In this document: positions 16,422-24,557 of the stretch, piece after piece
Position numbering within the stretch: the stretch's first letter is position 1
How the letters are laid out: each line of letters starts with the position of its first letter
NCBI GenBank assembly: GCA_902781545.1
Contig: CACZJR010000005.1
Span: 1-55,264 of the forward strand
Reading direction: 5' to 3'
Length of the DNA: 55,264 nt
From: an uncultured Spirochaetales bacterium
Lineage (GTDB): Bacteria > Spirochaetota > Spirochaetia > Sphaerochaetales > Sphaerochaetaceae
Notes under the pieces: generated by a model
What the model was told of the DNA's origin: nothing
What the model saw: only the letters and a program-made list of their open reading frames with translations
Database searches by the model: none
Translations under genes and position numbers: made by a program

Positions 16422-19249
16422 CAGTCCTGGTCCTTGGGCCTTGTGAAGACAATCTTCGCGGCACGCTTGGCCATGTAAGGCAGAAGGGCTCCGAACTTCT
16501 TCTCGGCCACTGTCATCTTGCTGGCCTCAGGATGGTCGCGGTGGAGCGTGATGGCATCGAACTTGCACTTGGTGGTGCAGATTCCGCAGCCTATGCACCT
16601 GTTCTGGTCCACGATCGTGGCACCGCAGCCAAGGCACCTTGCGGTCTCCTTTTTGACCTGCTCCTCGGTGAGGATTCCCTTTGACTCCTTGAAGCCCTTG
16701 GGATCCACACCCTCGATCTCACCCTCCTCCTGACGGCCGGCCGTGTCATAGCTGTCCACGAGGATGTCATCCTTGTTCAGCTCTATGAACTCCCTTCTGT
16801 TCTTTCCGATCGTCATGTGACCGTGCTGGACATAGCGGTGCAGCGAGTCCGATGCCTCATGGCCTGCGGCAATGGCGTCTATGGCGAACTTCGGTCCGGT
16901 GTACACATCACCGCCGACAAAGATGTCAGGCTCCGCAGTCTGGTATGTGAGCTTGTCAGCCACAGGACCGTTTCCGCGTCCGAACTCGACCTTGGTGCCC
17001 TTCAGGAGATCTCCCCACTGGATTGACTGGCCGATCGCGAATATGACTTTGCCTGCGGGGATCTCTATTGTCTGCTCCTCGTCATAGAGCGGTGAGAAGC
17101 GGTGGTTCTCATCAAACACGCGGGTGCACTTCTTGAAGACTATGGCACTGACCTTTCCGTCCTTTGTAAGGACCTCCTTCGGACCCCAGCCGAAGCGGAT
17201 GTCGACGTTGTCCTCCCTTGCCTCGGCGACCTCAGCCTTTGTGGCAGGCATGATGTCCTCTGTCTCAAGGCAGAGCATTGTGACCTTGGCGGCCCCGCTT
17301 CTCGCGGAGACCCTGGCCGCGTCAATGGCGACGTTTCCTCCGCCTACAACAACGACCTCTGTCCCGGCCTCATATCTGAAGGCTCCGGTGTTGGCGGTCT
17401 TGAGGAACTCAACTGCGGTTGTGGTGCCTTCGGCATCCTCCCCAGGAATTCCCGGAAGACGTCCGCCCTGGCAGCCGATGGCCACGTAGAAGGCCTTGTA
17501 TCCCTGCTCCCTGAGCTGTGCGATAGTCACATCACGGCCGACCTCGACGCCTGTCTTAATCTCGACGCCCATCTGGCGCATGACATCGATCTCGGCATCG
17601 ATGATGTCCTTCTCAAGCTTGTATGACGGGATTCCGTATGTGAGCATTCCGCCGGGGCGCTCGTTCTTCTCGAACACTGTGGGATAGTAGCCCATCTGGG
17701 CAAGATAGAAGGCACATGAGAGACCTGCGGGGCCTCCTCCGATTATGGCGATCTTCTCCTTCCATCTTCCGCGGTTGGATGCCACGACTATCTCAGGAAC
17801 GTAGCGTGTCTCCGCATTGAGGTCCTGCTGGGCGATGAACTTCTTGACGGCGTCAATCGAGACTGCCCTGTCGATCGTGCCTCTGGTGCAGGCGTCCTCG
17901 CATCTCTTGTTGCAGACTCTTCCGCAGACAGCGGGGAACGGATTCTCCTTCTTGATCAGCGCAAGGGCATCCTTGTACTCGCCCAGTGCCGCCTTCTTCA
18001 GGTAGCCCTGGACCGCGATGTGCGCAGGACATGCTGTCTTACACGGCGATGTTCCGGTCGTGTGGCAGTTGATGCGGTTCTTGTCCCTGTAGTCCTCATC
18101 CCACTTGTCCTTGCCCCACTTGCGTGCATCAGGCATGATCTGCTTCGGATACTTAACCTCGGATCCGTCAGCCTTGCAGAGCTTCTGGCCAAGCTTCAGG
18201 GCTCCTGCAGGGCAGTACTCGACACACTGGCCGCACGCCACGCACTTTGTCTTGTCCACATGTGCCCTGTAGGCGCTTGCGCTCATGTTCGGGGTGTTGA
18301 ACAGCTGGCTGGTCCTGAGTGCGTTGCAGATCTTGACGTTGCAGTTGCAGATGGCGAAGATCTTGTTCTCTCCGTCGATGTTCGTGATCTGATGGACAAA
18401 GCCGTTGTCCTCTGCCCTCTTGAGGATCTCCATTGCCTGCTCATAGGTGACATCGTAGCCGCGGCCTGTCTCACGGCAGTAGTCGGCCATGTCACCCACG
18501 CCAATGCACCAGCCCTCGTAATCGTCTGCGCAGCCCTCATCCATCTTCTTGCGGCCGTAGCGGCAGGAGCAGATGGAGGCCCCGAGGTGTCCCTCGTACT
18601 TCTTGAGCCAGTAAGAGATGTGCTCTATGTCCGCGGTCTGGTTCTCCAGGCTGATCGCCTTCTCGACCGGGATGACGTGCATTCCTATTCCTGCTCCTCC
18701 GGGCGGGACCATGGCGGTAATGTGCTCCAGAGGCAGGAACGTCATGCGCTCGAAGAACATCGCCAGCTCAGGATGCCTGTCCATCAGGGCCTTGTTCATG
18801 TTGGTGTACTCCGCGGAGCCCGGGACAAAGAGAGGAACCCAGTAGTTGCGGTCCTCCTTGTTGTATGTGGTGCCGGGGATGGGGCCGTCCTTGGTGTACT
18901 TGTCGCCGTAGTCGTACTCGAGCATTCCTATCTGTGTGAGCTTGAACACAAGCTCCTCAGACTTCTCACCCATGCCCACGGCCTGAGCCATCCTCATGAC
19001 CTCCGCATGCGGATACTTCTTCCTGGTCTTCATCTGGTTCAGCAGGTCAAGGCATGCCTCGGACTCATCCTTGGGGAACTCGTCCTCGAAGATGCATGCA
19101 AAGCCCCAGTACTCGGGGTCTGTAGTCTTGATTCCCTTGATCTTCCCGGGGATCCTGTCCGTGACTCTTCTGACAAACTTCAGAAGTTTCGGGTTGGGGT
19201 TCTCATCGTGCATGTGCTTGGGCACGAACTTTGTACTCATCTCCGGCAT
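16421..19249 (-). CDS. GltD-like flavoprotein fused to iron-sulfur modules
   Basis: A 942-residue soluble oxidoreductase between hypB and hypA. Residues 1-~320 form a helical, winged-helix-like region ending in a Cys motif set (CSCRYGRKKMDEGC and CNCNVKIC). A ferredoxin motif CVACGQCVEYCP follows at 336-347. A dihydropyrimidine-dehydrogenase-type Fe-S domain runs from ~395 to 470 (SPCKTACPAHIAVQGYL, VCGRVCNKRCEDAC). A GltD-type FAD/NAD(P)H domain has GGGPAG (504-509) and GGGNVA (636-641). A C-terminal ferredoxin pair begins with CLGCG at 872. It is built to move electrons between NAD(P)H, FAD and several clusters. AAGGAGG seven bases upstream fixes the start. The physiological reaction is unknown. 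Confidence 0.88.
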   Translation of the reverse strand: MPEMSTKFVPKHMHDENPNPKLLKFVRRVTDRIPGKIKGIKTTDPEYWGFACIFEDEFPKDESEACLDLLNQMKTRKKYPHAEVMRMAQAVGMGEKSEELVFKLTQIGMLEYDYGDKYTKDGPIPGTTYNKEDRNYWVPLFVPGSAEYTNMNKALMDRHPELAMFFERMTFLPLEHITAMVPPGGAGIGMHVIPVEKAISLENQTADIEHISYWLKKYEGHLGASICSCRYGRKKMDEGCADDYEGWCIGVGDMADYCRETGRGYDVTYEQAMEILKRAEDNGFVHQITNIDGENKIFAICNCNVKICNALRTSQLFNTPNMSASAYRAHVDKTKCVACGQCVEYCPAGALKLGQKLCKADGSEVKYPKQIMPDARKWGKDKWDEDYRDKNRINCHTTGTSPCKTACPAHIAVQGYLKKAALGEYKDALALIKKENPFPAVCGRVCNKRCEDACTRGTIDRAVSIDAVKKFIAQQDLNAETRYVPEIVVASNRGRWKEKIAIIGGGPAGLSCAFYLAQMGYYPTVFEKNERPGGMLTYGIPSYKLEKDIIDAEIDVMRQMGVEIKTGVEVGRDVTIAQLREQGYKAFYVAIGCQGGRLPGIPGEDAEGTTTAVEFLKTANTGAFRYEAGTEVVVVGGGNVAIDAARVSARSGAAKVTMLCLETEDIMPATKAEVAEAREDNVDIRFGWGPKEVLTKDGKVSAIVFKKCTRVFDENHRFSPLYDEEQTIEIPAGKVIFAIGQSIQWGDLLKGTKVEFGRGNGPVADKLTYQTAEPDIFVGGDVYTGPKFAIDAIAAGHEASDSLHRYVQHGHMTIGKNRREFIELNKDDILVDSYDTAGRQEEGEIEGVDPKGFKESKGILTEEQVKKETARCLGCGATIVDQNRCIGCGICTTKCKFDAITLHRDHPEASKMTVAEKKFGALLPYMAKRAAKIVFTRPKDQD

Positions 19250-19926
19250 TACCTAGCCTCCTTCCAGTCACTGACCTGGCTCTCAAGCCAGGCTGCGAAT
19301 CTCTCTATTCCCTCTCCTGTCTTTGCACAGATCGGGATCACCTCTGCCTTGGGGTTTCTCATGTGTATGTACTTCTCGCAAAGATCCAGATCAAAGTCAA
19401 AATAAGGCATGACATCAATCTTGTTGATCAGAACAAGGTCACAAATGCTGAACATCAATGGATATTTCAGCGGTTTATCGTGTCCTTCGGGCACCGATAG
19501 GATCATGCAGTTCTTGCTTGACCCTGTGTCGAACTCAGCAGGGCACACCAGATTCCCCACATTCTCCAGGACCGCCAGGTCCACACTGCCCAGATCAAGG
19601 TTGTCAAGGCCCTGCCTTGTCATCTCGGCATCAAGGTGGCACATGCCGCCTGTGTGAAGCTGTATGGACTGCACCCCGGTTGCCTCAAGGATCTTGCGGG
19701 CATCCACATCAGAGTCGATGTCTGCCTCCATCACTGCAATATGCATCCTGTCTTTCAGCGTGTTGATTGTCTTAATCAGGGTTGTTGTCTTTCCGCTGCC
19801 CGGAGACGACATCAGGTTCAGGAGGAAGACTCCCTTATCCCTGAGCTCTGAACGCAGCCTGTCGGCATCCCTGTCGTTATCCTCAAAGATGCTCTTCTTG
19901 ATCTCTATTACACGTACCTGGTCCAT
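19249..19926 (-). CDS. hypB: Hydrogenase nickel-incorporation GTPase HypB
   Basis: A 225-residue SIMIBI-class GTPase with P-loop SSPGSGKTT, EADIDSDVDA, the dimer metal site GGMCHLDAEM, ENVGNLVCPAEF and NKIDVMPYF (guanine specificity). It lacks the N-terminal CxxCGC and His-rich nickel-storage extensions of some HypBs. ATG 19926 has AAAGGCGGA upstream; the in-frame ATG at 19965 would overlap the promoter. The stop and the next start share TAATG. It supplies GTP-driven nickel transfer together with HypA. Confidence 0.94.
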   Translation of the reverse strand: MDQVRVIEIKKSIFEDNDRDADRLRSELRDKGVFLLNLMSSPGSGKTTTLIKTINTLKDRMHIAVMEADIDSDVDARKILEATGVQSIQLHTGGMCHLDAEMTRQGLDNLDLGSVDLAVLENVGNLVCPAEFDTGSSKNCMILSVPEGHDKPLKYPLMFSICDLVLINKIDVMPYFDFDLDLCEKYIHMRNPKAEVIPICAKTGEGIERFAAWLESQVSDWKEAR

Positions 19927-19963
19927 TCCGCCTTTCCATGCCTTATTTATAACTAAACAATTC

Positions 19964-19993
19964 ATTATAACTACAGAAGCTGAAGACCTTCAA
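19964..19993 (-). promoter_or_regulatory. Candidate hypB operon promoter
   Basis: On the minus strand TTGAAG (19988-19993), an 18-base spacer and a perfect TATAAT (19964-19969) predict a start near 19957, giving a leader of about 30 bases before hypB. It lies in the gap after the radical SAM gene and so separates hypB-hypA-trmD from it. Confidence 0.6.
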
Positions 19994-20010
19994 TATTATC
20001 TTTTCAGCTT
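19977..20010 (-). repeat. Inverted repeat over the pflX stop and hypB promoter
   Basis: AAGCTGAA (19977-19984) and TTCAGCTT (20003-20010) form an 8-bp stem with an 18-base loop. The repeat covers the stop codon of the upstream gene and the -35 of the hypB promoter. No T-run follows, so this could be an operator or a weak hairpin. Confidence 0.4.
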
Positions 20011-20954
20011 TGTGATTTGCTTTCCTTTATGTTGAGGAAAAACGGAAGCGGGTCCGCAAAGCCCTCCGGGAAGGGCTGGTCCCTCCTGAAATCAGGGATC
20101 CAAAGTATCTCGTTGTCACTTGTCTCCTGGACAAAGCCGTCTATGCCAAGCTCGTCCACAAGATCCAGAAGCATGTCATATTCCGCCTTGCTTATCTTTG
20201 GGAATCCGGGGTCCTCCTTCGGCGGCACGAACTGGACCATCAGGGACAGGAGGCAGCAGTCATTGAGGTTGTCCGCATACCATTTGAGGAAGTCCACCGT
20301 GGCATTTATGCAGCCGGGGAACACAAGATGCCTGACCAGGGTGCCCTTAAGCCCGTGCTCCAGGTCCGTCACAGGATGACGGCGCCTGAGGAACCTCATC
20401 ACAGGGACAATGGCCTTGGCGTAAGCGGAGAGCCCGCAGAAGCGCGATGCCACATCGCAGGAGAGGGTCTTCACGTCAATCAGGTACAGGTCGATGTAAG
20501 GGTCTATCAGCCTCAGGGCCTCCACGCTCTCATAGCCTGAGGAGTTCCAGACAACCGGAAGAGCCAGTCCCCTGGCCTTGGCGTCTATGAGTGCGTTTAT
20601 GATCGAGGGAATGTAATGCGTTCCTGTGACAAGATTGATTGATGCCGCCCCGAATGCCTGAAGCTCAAGCATCAGGTCCGCAAGCTCAGTCTCCGTCAGT
20701 GCCACCCCGTCCCAGCCTCTCTGGCTTATCTGATAGTTCTGGCAGTACTGGCAATGCAGGGGACATCCGCAGAAGAAAATCATGCCGGAGCCCTTCTCCC
20801 CTGTTACCGGCGGCTCCTCTCCCCTGTGAAGGCCTGACCATGCCACCCTTATCTCTGATGTCTGGGCGCAGCGGCCCGTCTGTCCCGCGTTCCTGTTCAC
20901 AGAACAGTTGTTCGGACACAGCGCACATTGTGAGTACAAGGTTGAATAATCCAT
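20004..20954 (-). CDS. Radical SAM protein, PflX-like (PFL-activase homologue)
   Basis: A 316-residue radical SAM enzyme. The N-terminus has a Cys-rich segment (CALCPNNCSVNRNAGQTGRC) typical of the COG1313/PflX group. The SAM cluster motif Cys-x3-Cys-x2-Cys is in CPLHCQYC, followed by QNYQISQRGW. PflX-like proteins resemble glycyl-radical activases, but their targets are mostly unknown. ATG 20954 has AAGGA upstream and avoids overlap with the divergent patatin gene. The nearby DUF711 (PFL-like fold) and hyp genes are context only; a functional link is not shown. Confidence 0.88.
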   Translation of the reverse strand: MDYSTLYSQCALCPNNCSVNRNAGQTGRCAQTSEIRVAWSGLHRGEEPPVTGEKGSGMIFFCGCPLHCQYCQNYQISQRGWDGVALTETELADLMLELQAFGAASINLVTGTHYIPSIINALIDAKARGLALPVVWNSSGYESVEALRLIDPYIDLYLIDVKTLSCDVASRFCGLSAYAKAIVPVMRFLRRRHPVTDLEHGLKGTLVRHLVFPGCINATVDFLKWYADNLNDCCLLSLMVQFVPPKEDPGFPKISKAEYDMLLDLVDELGIDGFVQETSDNEILWIPDFRRDQPFPEGFADPLPFFLNIKESKSQS

Positions 20955-21009
20955 CTGTCCTTCTTTTTGCATCTTGACCCTTGTTGGCAAATATATCATT
21001 TTTACTGTC

Positions 21010-22092
21010 ATGAGCATATCTGAATTTTTCAGAAAACTATTCAGACGTCCCGCGCCGGAGCCGGAGGTCCAGAGCCTTCCGGAGCCCGAGCCTGAGCCAA
21101 AGCGCCCCGAGGAGCGTTACATCCTCTGCATCGACGGCGGCGGAATGCGCGGGATAATCCCGGTCGTGTACCTGCAGCATCTCGAGGCAAAAATCCGCAA
21201 GAACGGCGGAACAGACGACATTGCCAGGTACTTCGACTTCATCTCAGGGACATCAACAGGAGGACTCATCACCCTTGCTCTGACATGTGAGAGCTCCCTT
21301 CCCCACATAGACTACAACGGCTCCATGCAGGTGGATCTGGACAATCTCCTTCAGACATACATGACCATGGGAAGCGAGATATTCCAGGCACAGACCTCAA
21401 TATTCGGGCTCAGGCACATGGTGGCTGACAAATACAACTCGAACAACATCCAGAATCTCTGCCAGAGGTGGTTCGGCGTGACCACTATGGACAGGGCGAA
21501 GGTCCCGACCCTCATAATGGCCTATGACCTCTCCGAGGGCATGCCTGATATGATCCGCAGCTACTCTGACGAGGGCACATATCCGGCATGGATCGCCGCC
21601 AGGGCTACAAGCGCCGCACCCACATACTTCTCCCCGTGCGAATATGCCGGCAAGCTGCTTGTGGACGGAGGAGTCGTGGCCAACAACCCTGCAACTTACG
21701 CATACTTTCAGGCAAAGAAGCTTTACCCGGAGTGTGAGAAGTTCCACATACTCTCATTCAGCACGGGCGGCAAGCACCACACTATGGAGAAAGAGGCCAC
21801 CAAGGGCCTTATGAACTGGGCAGACCAGGTCTCACCCATGTACTCGACCGCCCAGAAGAGGACCACGGACTATGTCCTTGAGAATCTTCATGATGTCGAG
21901 TACGTCAGATTAGATGAGGAGCTCTCAGCGCCGGTCAAGATGGACGAGACGAACCTCGCCGTCCTGCGCATGATGCGCTCCGAGGCAGAGTCCAACGCGC
22001 TCCTGTATGAGGCGGAGCTGGATGAGTTCGCCAAGAGACTTGTGGAGAACATGGAGTACAGGAAAGATGCATCCGAAACAGGAAGAACTTGA
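21010..22092 (+). CDS. Patatin-like phospholipase
   Basis: A 360-residue patatin-family lipid acyl hydrolase. After a Pro/Glu-rich N-terminal stretch, DGGGMRG (42-48) forms the oxyanion hole, GTSTG (80-84) holds nucleophile Ser82, and Asp219 in LLVDGG completes the Ser-Asp dyad. No signal peptide is seen, so the protein is probably cytoplasmic or membrane-peripheral. The fold class (CIDGGGMRGIIPVVYLQHLE) is the plant-patatin/CapV branch, but no nucleotide cyclase gene is nearby. There is no ribosome site before ATG 21010. A TATATCAT box sits close upstream, so the leader would be very short. It overlaps the next small gene by 26 bases. Confidence 0.9.
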   Translation: MSISEFFRKLFRRPAPEPEVQSLPEPEPEPKRPEERYILCIDGGGMRGIIPVVYLQHLEAKIRKNGGTDDIARYFDFISGTSTGGLITLALTCESSLPHIDYNGSMQVDLDNLLQTYMTMGSEIFQAQTSIFGLRHMVADKYNSNNIQNLCQRWFGVTTMDRAKVPTLIMAYDLSEGMPDMIRSYSDEGTYPAWIAARATSAAPTYFSPCEYAGKLLVDGGVVANNPATYAYFQAKKLYPECEKFHILSFSTGGKHHTMEKEATKGLMNWADQVSPMYSTAQKRTTDYVLENLHDVEYVRLDEELSAPVKMDETNLAVLRMMRSEAESNALLYEAELDEFAKRLVENMEYRKDASETGRT

Positions 22093-22462
22093 GAGGAAGA
22101 TGTCCCTGCTCTGCCAGGCGCTGGACAATCATCTGGAAGACATCTACGGAGATCATTACAGGGTGCATCCCAACAGGCTCAAGAGAGGCAAGGCCGCAAA
22201 TCCGAGCTTCGACGGGCTCTTCTCCACGTCGCTTGCATTCACCCTGGGCTACGGCTCCAAGTTCGGAAGAGGCTATGTGGTGAATGTCGAGGTCAGGACC
22301 CTGGACAAGGTCTCACAGTATGAGGAGGCAGACATCAGGGGAGCCGCATTCGCGTTCATAAGCCAGAACCTGAAGAAGTATCTGCCTGACAATGACCTCC
22401 AGATTGTCCAGGACGGCAATGTCATGAAGATCATCGGGGACTTCTCACTCGGCGAGGTCTGA
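22067..22462 (+). CDS. Small protein coupled to the patatin gene, unknown function
   Basis: A 131-residue soluble protein not recognised as any family. The N-terminal half is helical and basic, with an Arg/Lys patch HPNRLKRGK. The second half looks like alternating strands (YVVNVEVRTLD; DLQIVQDGNVMKIIGDFSLGEV). The start at 22067 overlaps the end of the patatin gene; ATG 22100 with GAGAGGAAG just upstream is an alternative. Translational overlap suggests it acts with the phospholipase, possibly as a regulatory partner. Confidence 0.65.
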   Translation: MHPKQEELERKMSLLCQALDNHLEDIYGDHYRVHPNRLKRGKAANPSFDGLFSTSLAFTLGYGSKFGRGYVVNVEVRTLDKVSQYEEADIRGAAFAFISQNLKKYLPDNDLQIVQDGNVMKIIGDFSLGEV

Positions 22463-22510
22463 GTTTACGGCTCGAGCGCAGTGACGCTGAAATTGCCGCT
22501 ATATTTGCAA

Positions 22511-23800
22511 TCACAGAGTAAGGGCGCCAATGGCAGAGCCAATGATCGGAGAGTTCTCTATCTGTGTTATGACTGCCCTTCTTCCCTTCTCTGACAGGAA
22601 AGCATCAAGATATTCAGTGGTATAGTTCTTGAGGAATGCGGTCATGTGGAAGGTTGTACCGTCCGCATTGATCAGCACGGGGTGGTCCTCGTCCTTTCCG
22701 AAATCGGTTATGAGCACTGCGGCAGCCAGGTTGGCGGCGGTAAGCTTCGCCGCCCGGGCGATGAATGATCCGAGTATCTCGATGAGGGTGTCATAATCCT
22801 CATCCTCAGATGCGCAACGTGAGAGGTCGCAATCCTCCTCAGAGAGGAACTTGCTCAGCTCAATGGTAGTGAAGTTTTTGAGCATCGCGAACCGTGAGGC
22901 AAAGACCTCGCTGAAAAGGCCTTCGTTCACTGCCTGACTCATGACGCGGTATGCCAGAGGGCCCAGATATGCACCGCTTATCATCTTCTCAAGCTTGTAG
23001 TTCTCAGGCTCGTTTGTACTCTGCAGGAAGGTCCTGTCAATATCACCCAGATTCAGGTCCAGACATCCGGACTCCACGTTGATGATCTGGCTTCCGGTGC
23101 GGGGAATGGAGGCATCGAGCTTTGTGATGTTGGCGACCTTCTCGATGTATGCGGTGTTGGTTCCGGTTCCCAGGATGAAGCCCACGCAGCCGTCAAAGCT
23201 GCCTTCGGCGTTCTTGGCCTGAGCTGCCAGGAGCGTGGTCACAGTGTCGTTGAGGATGATGATCCTCTTCTTTGAGACATCGTGCCCGCGTCGTGCGAAC
23301 TCCGCAAGAAGCTCCTTTCCGAGGTGCTTTCCGATCACCTGCGGGGCCTTGATCTCCTTGCTGAAGAACGTCGGGATTCCGTCATGGTCGGGAAGAATCT
23401 CCGCCGCGTATGAGAAGCAGAAGCCGATCCTGTCGCTGAGGTCGATCAGGCGCTCCGTCTCATCGGCAATGACCGAGAAGAACTCGCTTGCGCTGACCTC
23501 CCTCTCAATGCCCGGCATGCGGCTTTTGTGGAAATCACTGATCACGGGGCTCAGGTTCTCATCGAATGTGACCATGCATGTGCGGAAATTGGTTCCGCCC
23601 GCGTCTATGACAATGACGGATTCCCCTGCCTTCGGCCTTGCGTCCGGCGAACAGAAGCTGGGGATCATGGCAAGTGAGCTTGCTTTTCCGGCAAGGCCGG
23701 CTTTCATCTCGCTGATGAATGTGTCGCAAAGATCATCCATGCTGATGAGATCAGCATCAAGCATGTGCTTTCTGAGAAAAGATTCTACCTGTGGTTTCAT
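22511..23800 (-). CDS. Hexokinase (eukaryotic-type family)
   Basis: A 429-residue actin-fold sugar kinase of the hexokinase family rather than the short bacterial glucokinase or ROK type. Visible are the phosphate-1 loop IDAGGTNFRTCMV, the sugar-binding FCFSYAAEILPDHDG, the catalytic-Asp region ILNDTVTTLLA, GFILGTGTNTAYIE and a C-terminal adenosine motif GSAIGAL. It phosphorylates glucose or related hexoses with ATP at the entry to glycolysis. GGAGGGG precedes the start. Such hexokinases are known in treponemes, which fits the proposed host. It converges with the gene ending at 22462. Confidence 0.93.
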   Translation of the reverse strand: MKPQVESFLRKHMLDADLISMDDLCDTFISEMKAGLAGKASSLAMIPSFCSPDARPKAGESVIVIDAGGTNFRTCMVTFDENLSPVISDFHKSRMPGIEREVSASEFFSVIADETERLIDLSDRIGFCFSYAAEILPDHDGIPTFFSKEIKAPQVIGKHLGKELLAEFARRGHDVSKKRIIILNDTVTTLLAAQAKNAEGSFDGCVGFILGTGTNTAYIEKVANITKLDASIPRTGSQIINVESGCLDLNLGDIDRTFLQSTNEPENYKLEKMISGAYLGPLAYRVMSQAVNEGLFSEVFASRFAMLKNFTTIELSKFLSEEDCDLSRCASEDEDYDTLIEILGSFIARAAKLTAANLAAAVLITDFGKDEDHPVLINADGTTFHMTAFLKNYTTEYLDAFLSEKGRRAVITQIENSPIIGSAIGALTL

Positions 23801-23827
23801 TATCCCCTCCGGCCTGTGAGCTGAGGC

Positions 23828-24514
23828 CTACATCCTGAATTCCCCGCCCTGGTAGGCGTATCCGTTAATTCTGTAGACATTCACAGAGGATATGACAATG
23901 TCGCCCGTATCGTCAACAGAAAGGCTGAAATCACCGCTCAGATACATCGGGCGAGATAGCTTTGAGCCGTAGACCTGCATGTCAACCGTAAGGCCTATGC
24001 TCTGGCCGGTGTTCTCCCTTGATGACCAGATTGCAAGGACCTGGTCCAGGTCAGCCCCCTCAGGGTATTCGAATGAGATATAGCCGGAGAGAAGGAAATC
24101 CCCTTCCCTGTAGTCTCTTGTGGACATGGCCACATAGACTGCTGAGACAAGCGGGTTCTCTGTGGCGCTGTTCAGAAGTGACAGCAAGGCGGCGAAGAAA
24201 CCACCGCCCGAGTCAGCGGGAGCGAGTTTGTCGACATATTCTGACGGATCTGCCAGGAAATAAGCGATCCTGCGCGGGAGCATGGAGCCCTGGTTCATGG
24301 AGACATTGCTGCAAGGAAGGTCAATGTCACTGTCCGTGCACTCCGTGACAAGTGATGCTGACACACAGTCCATGATAACGGTTAGGGAGTCCAGAATCTC
24401 CGCATCGGTCGGAGGAAGCTCGGTCTCCTCCGCGTAGAGGCATGATAAGAGCAACAGTGATACCAACCCAACTATCGTTATACGCCGTATCATCGTAAAT
24501 ACAACTATAAGCAC
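23828..24514 (-). CDS. Exported protein of unknown function, possibly a lipoprotein
   Basis: About 228 residues with an N-terminal export signal (IVGLVSLLLLSCLYA) that has either a loose lipobox ending at Cys or an ordinary cleavage after YA. The mature part has a helical stretch with Cys residues and a C-terminal beta-rich region (YISFEYPEG, YLSGDFSLSVDDTGDIVISSVNVYRINGYAYQGG). The GTG at 24514 has a strong GGAGAAGC site; ATG 24493 gives a shorter signal and no ribosome site. It lies 27 bases upstream of the hexokinase gene. No family recognised. Confidence 0.7.
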   Translation of the reverse strand: MLIVVFTMIRRITIVGLVSLLLLSCLYAEETELPPTDAEILDSLTVIMDCVSASLVTECTDSDIDLPCSNVSMNQGSMLPRRIAYFLADPSEYVDKLAPADSGGGFFAALLSLLNSATENPLVSAVYVAMSTRDYREGDFLLSGYISFEYPEGADLDQVLAIWSSRENTGQSIGLTVDMQVYGSKLSRPMYLSGDFSLSVDDTGDIVISSVNVYRINGYAYQGGEFRM

Positions 24515-24523
24515 GCTTCTCCT

Positions 24524-24551
24524 TTGTTTTCAAGGTTTTTTGTGCTAAATT
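24524..24551 (+). promoter_or_regulatory. Candidate sbcB promoter placing +1 on the ATG
   Basis: TTGTTT (24524-24529), a 16-base spacer and TAAATT (24546-24551, preceded by TGTGC) predict a start at base 24558, which is the A of the sbcB ATG. No ribosome site is present between them. Confidence 0.4.
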
Positions 24552-24557
24552 TAGAAC

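Noticed and set aside
18020-19405. A 461-codon open frame on the plus strand, opposite the large oxidoreductase gene
   Set aside because: It is the antisense of a gene with clear domains. Codon bias leaves the opposite frame open; the translation has no family motifs and no ribosome site.
16050-19926. A hydrogenase operon
   Set aside because: Only hypA and hypB are present; no hydrogenase subunits or hypC-F were found in the window.
21010-22462. A CBASS-type defence operon
   Set aside because: The patatin resembles CapV but there is no CD-NTase or other CBASS gene in the neighbourhood.
22463-22510. A terminator between the converging small protein and hexokinase genes
   Set aside because: Only a 4-bp AGCG/CGCT repeat without a T-run is visible.
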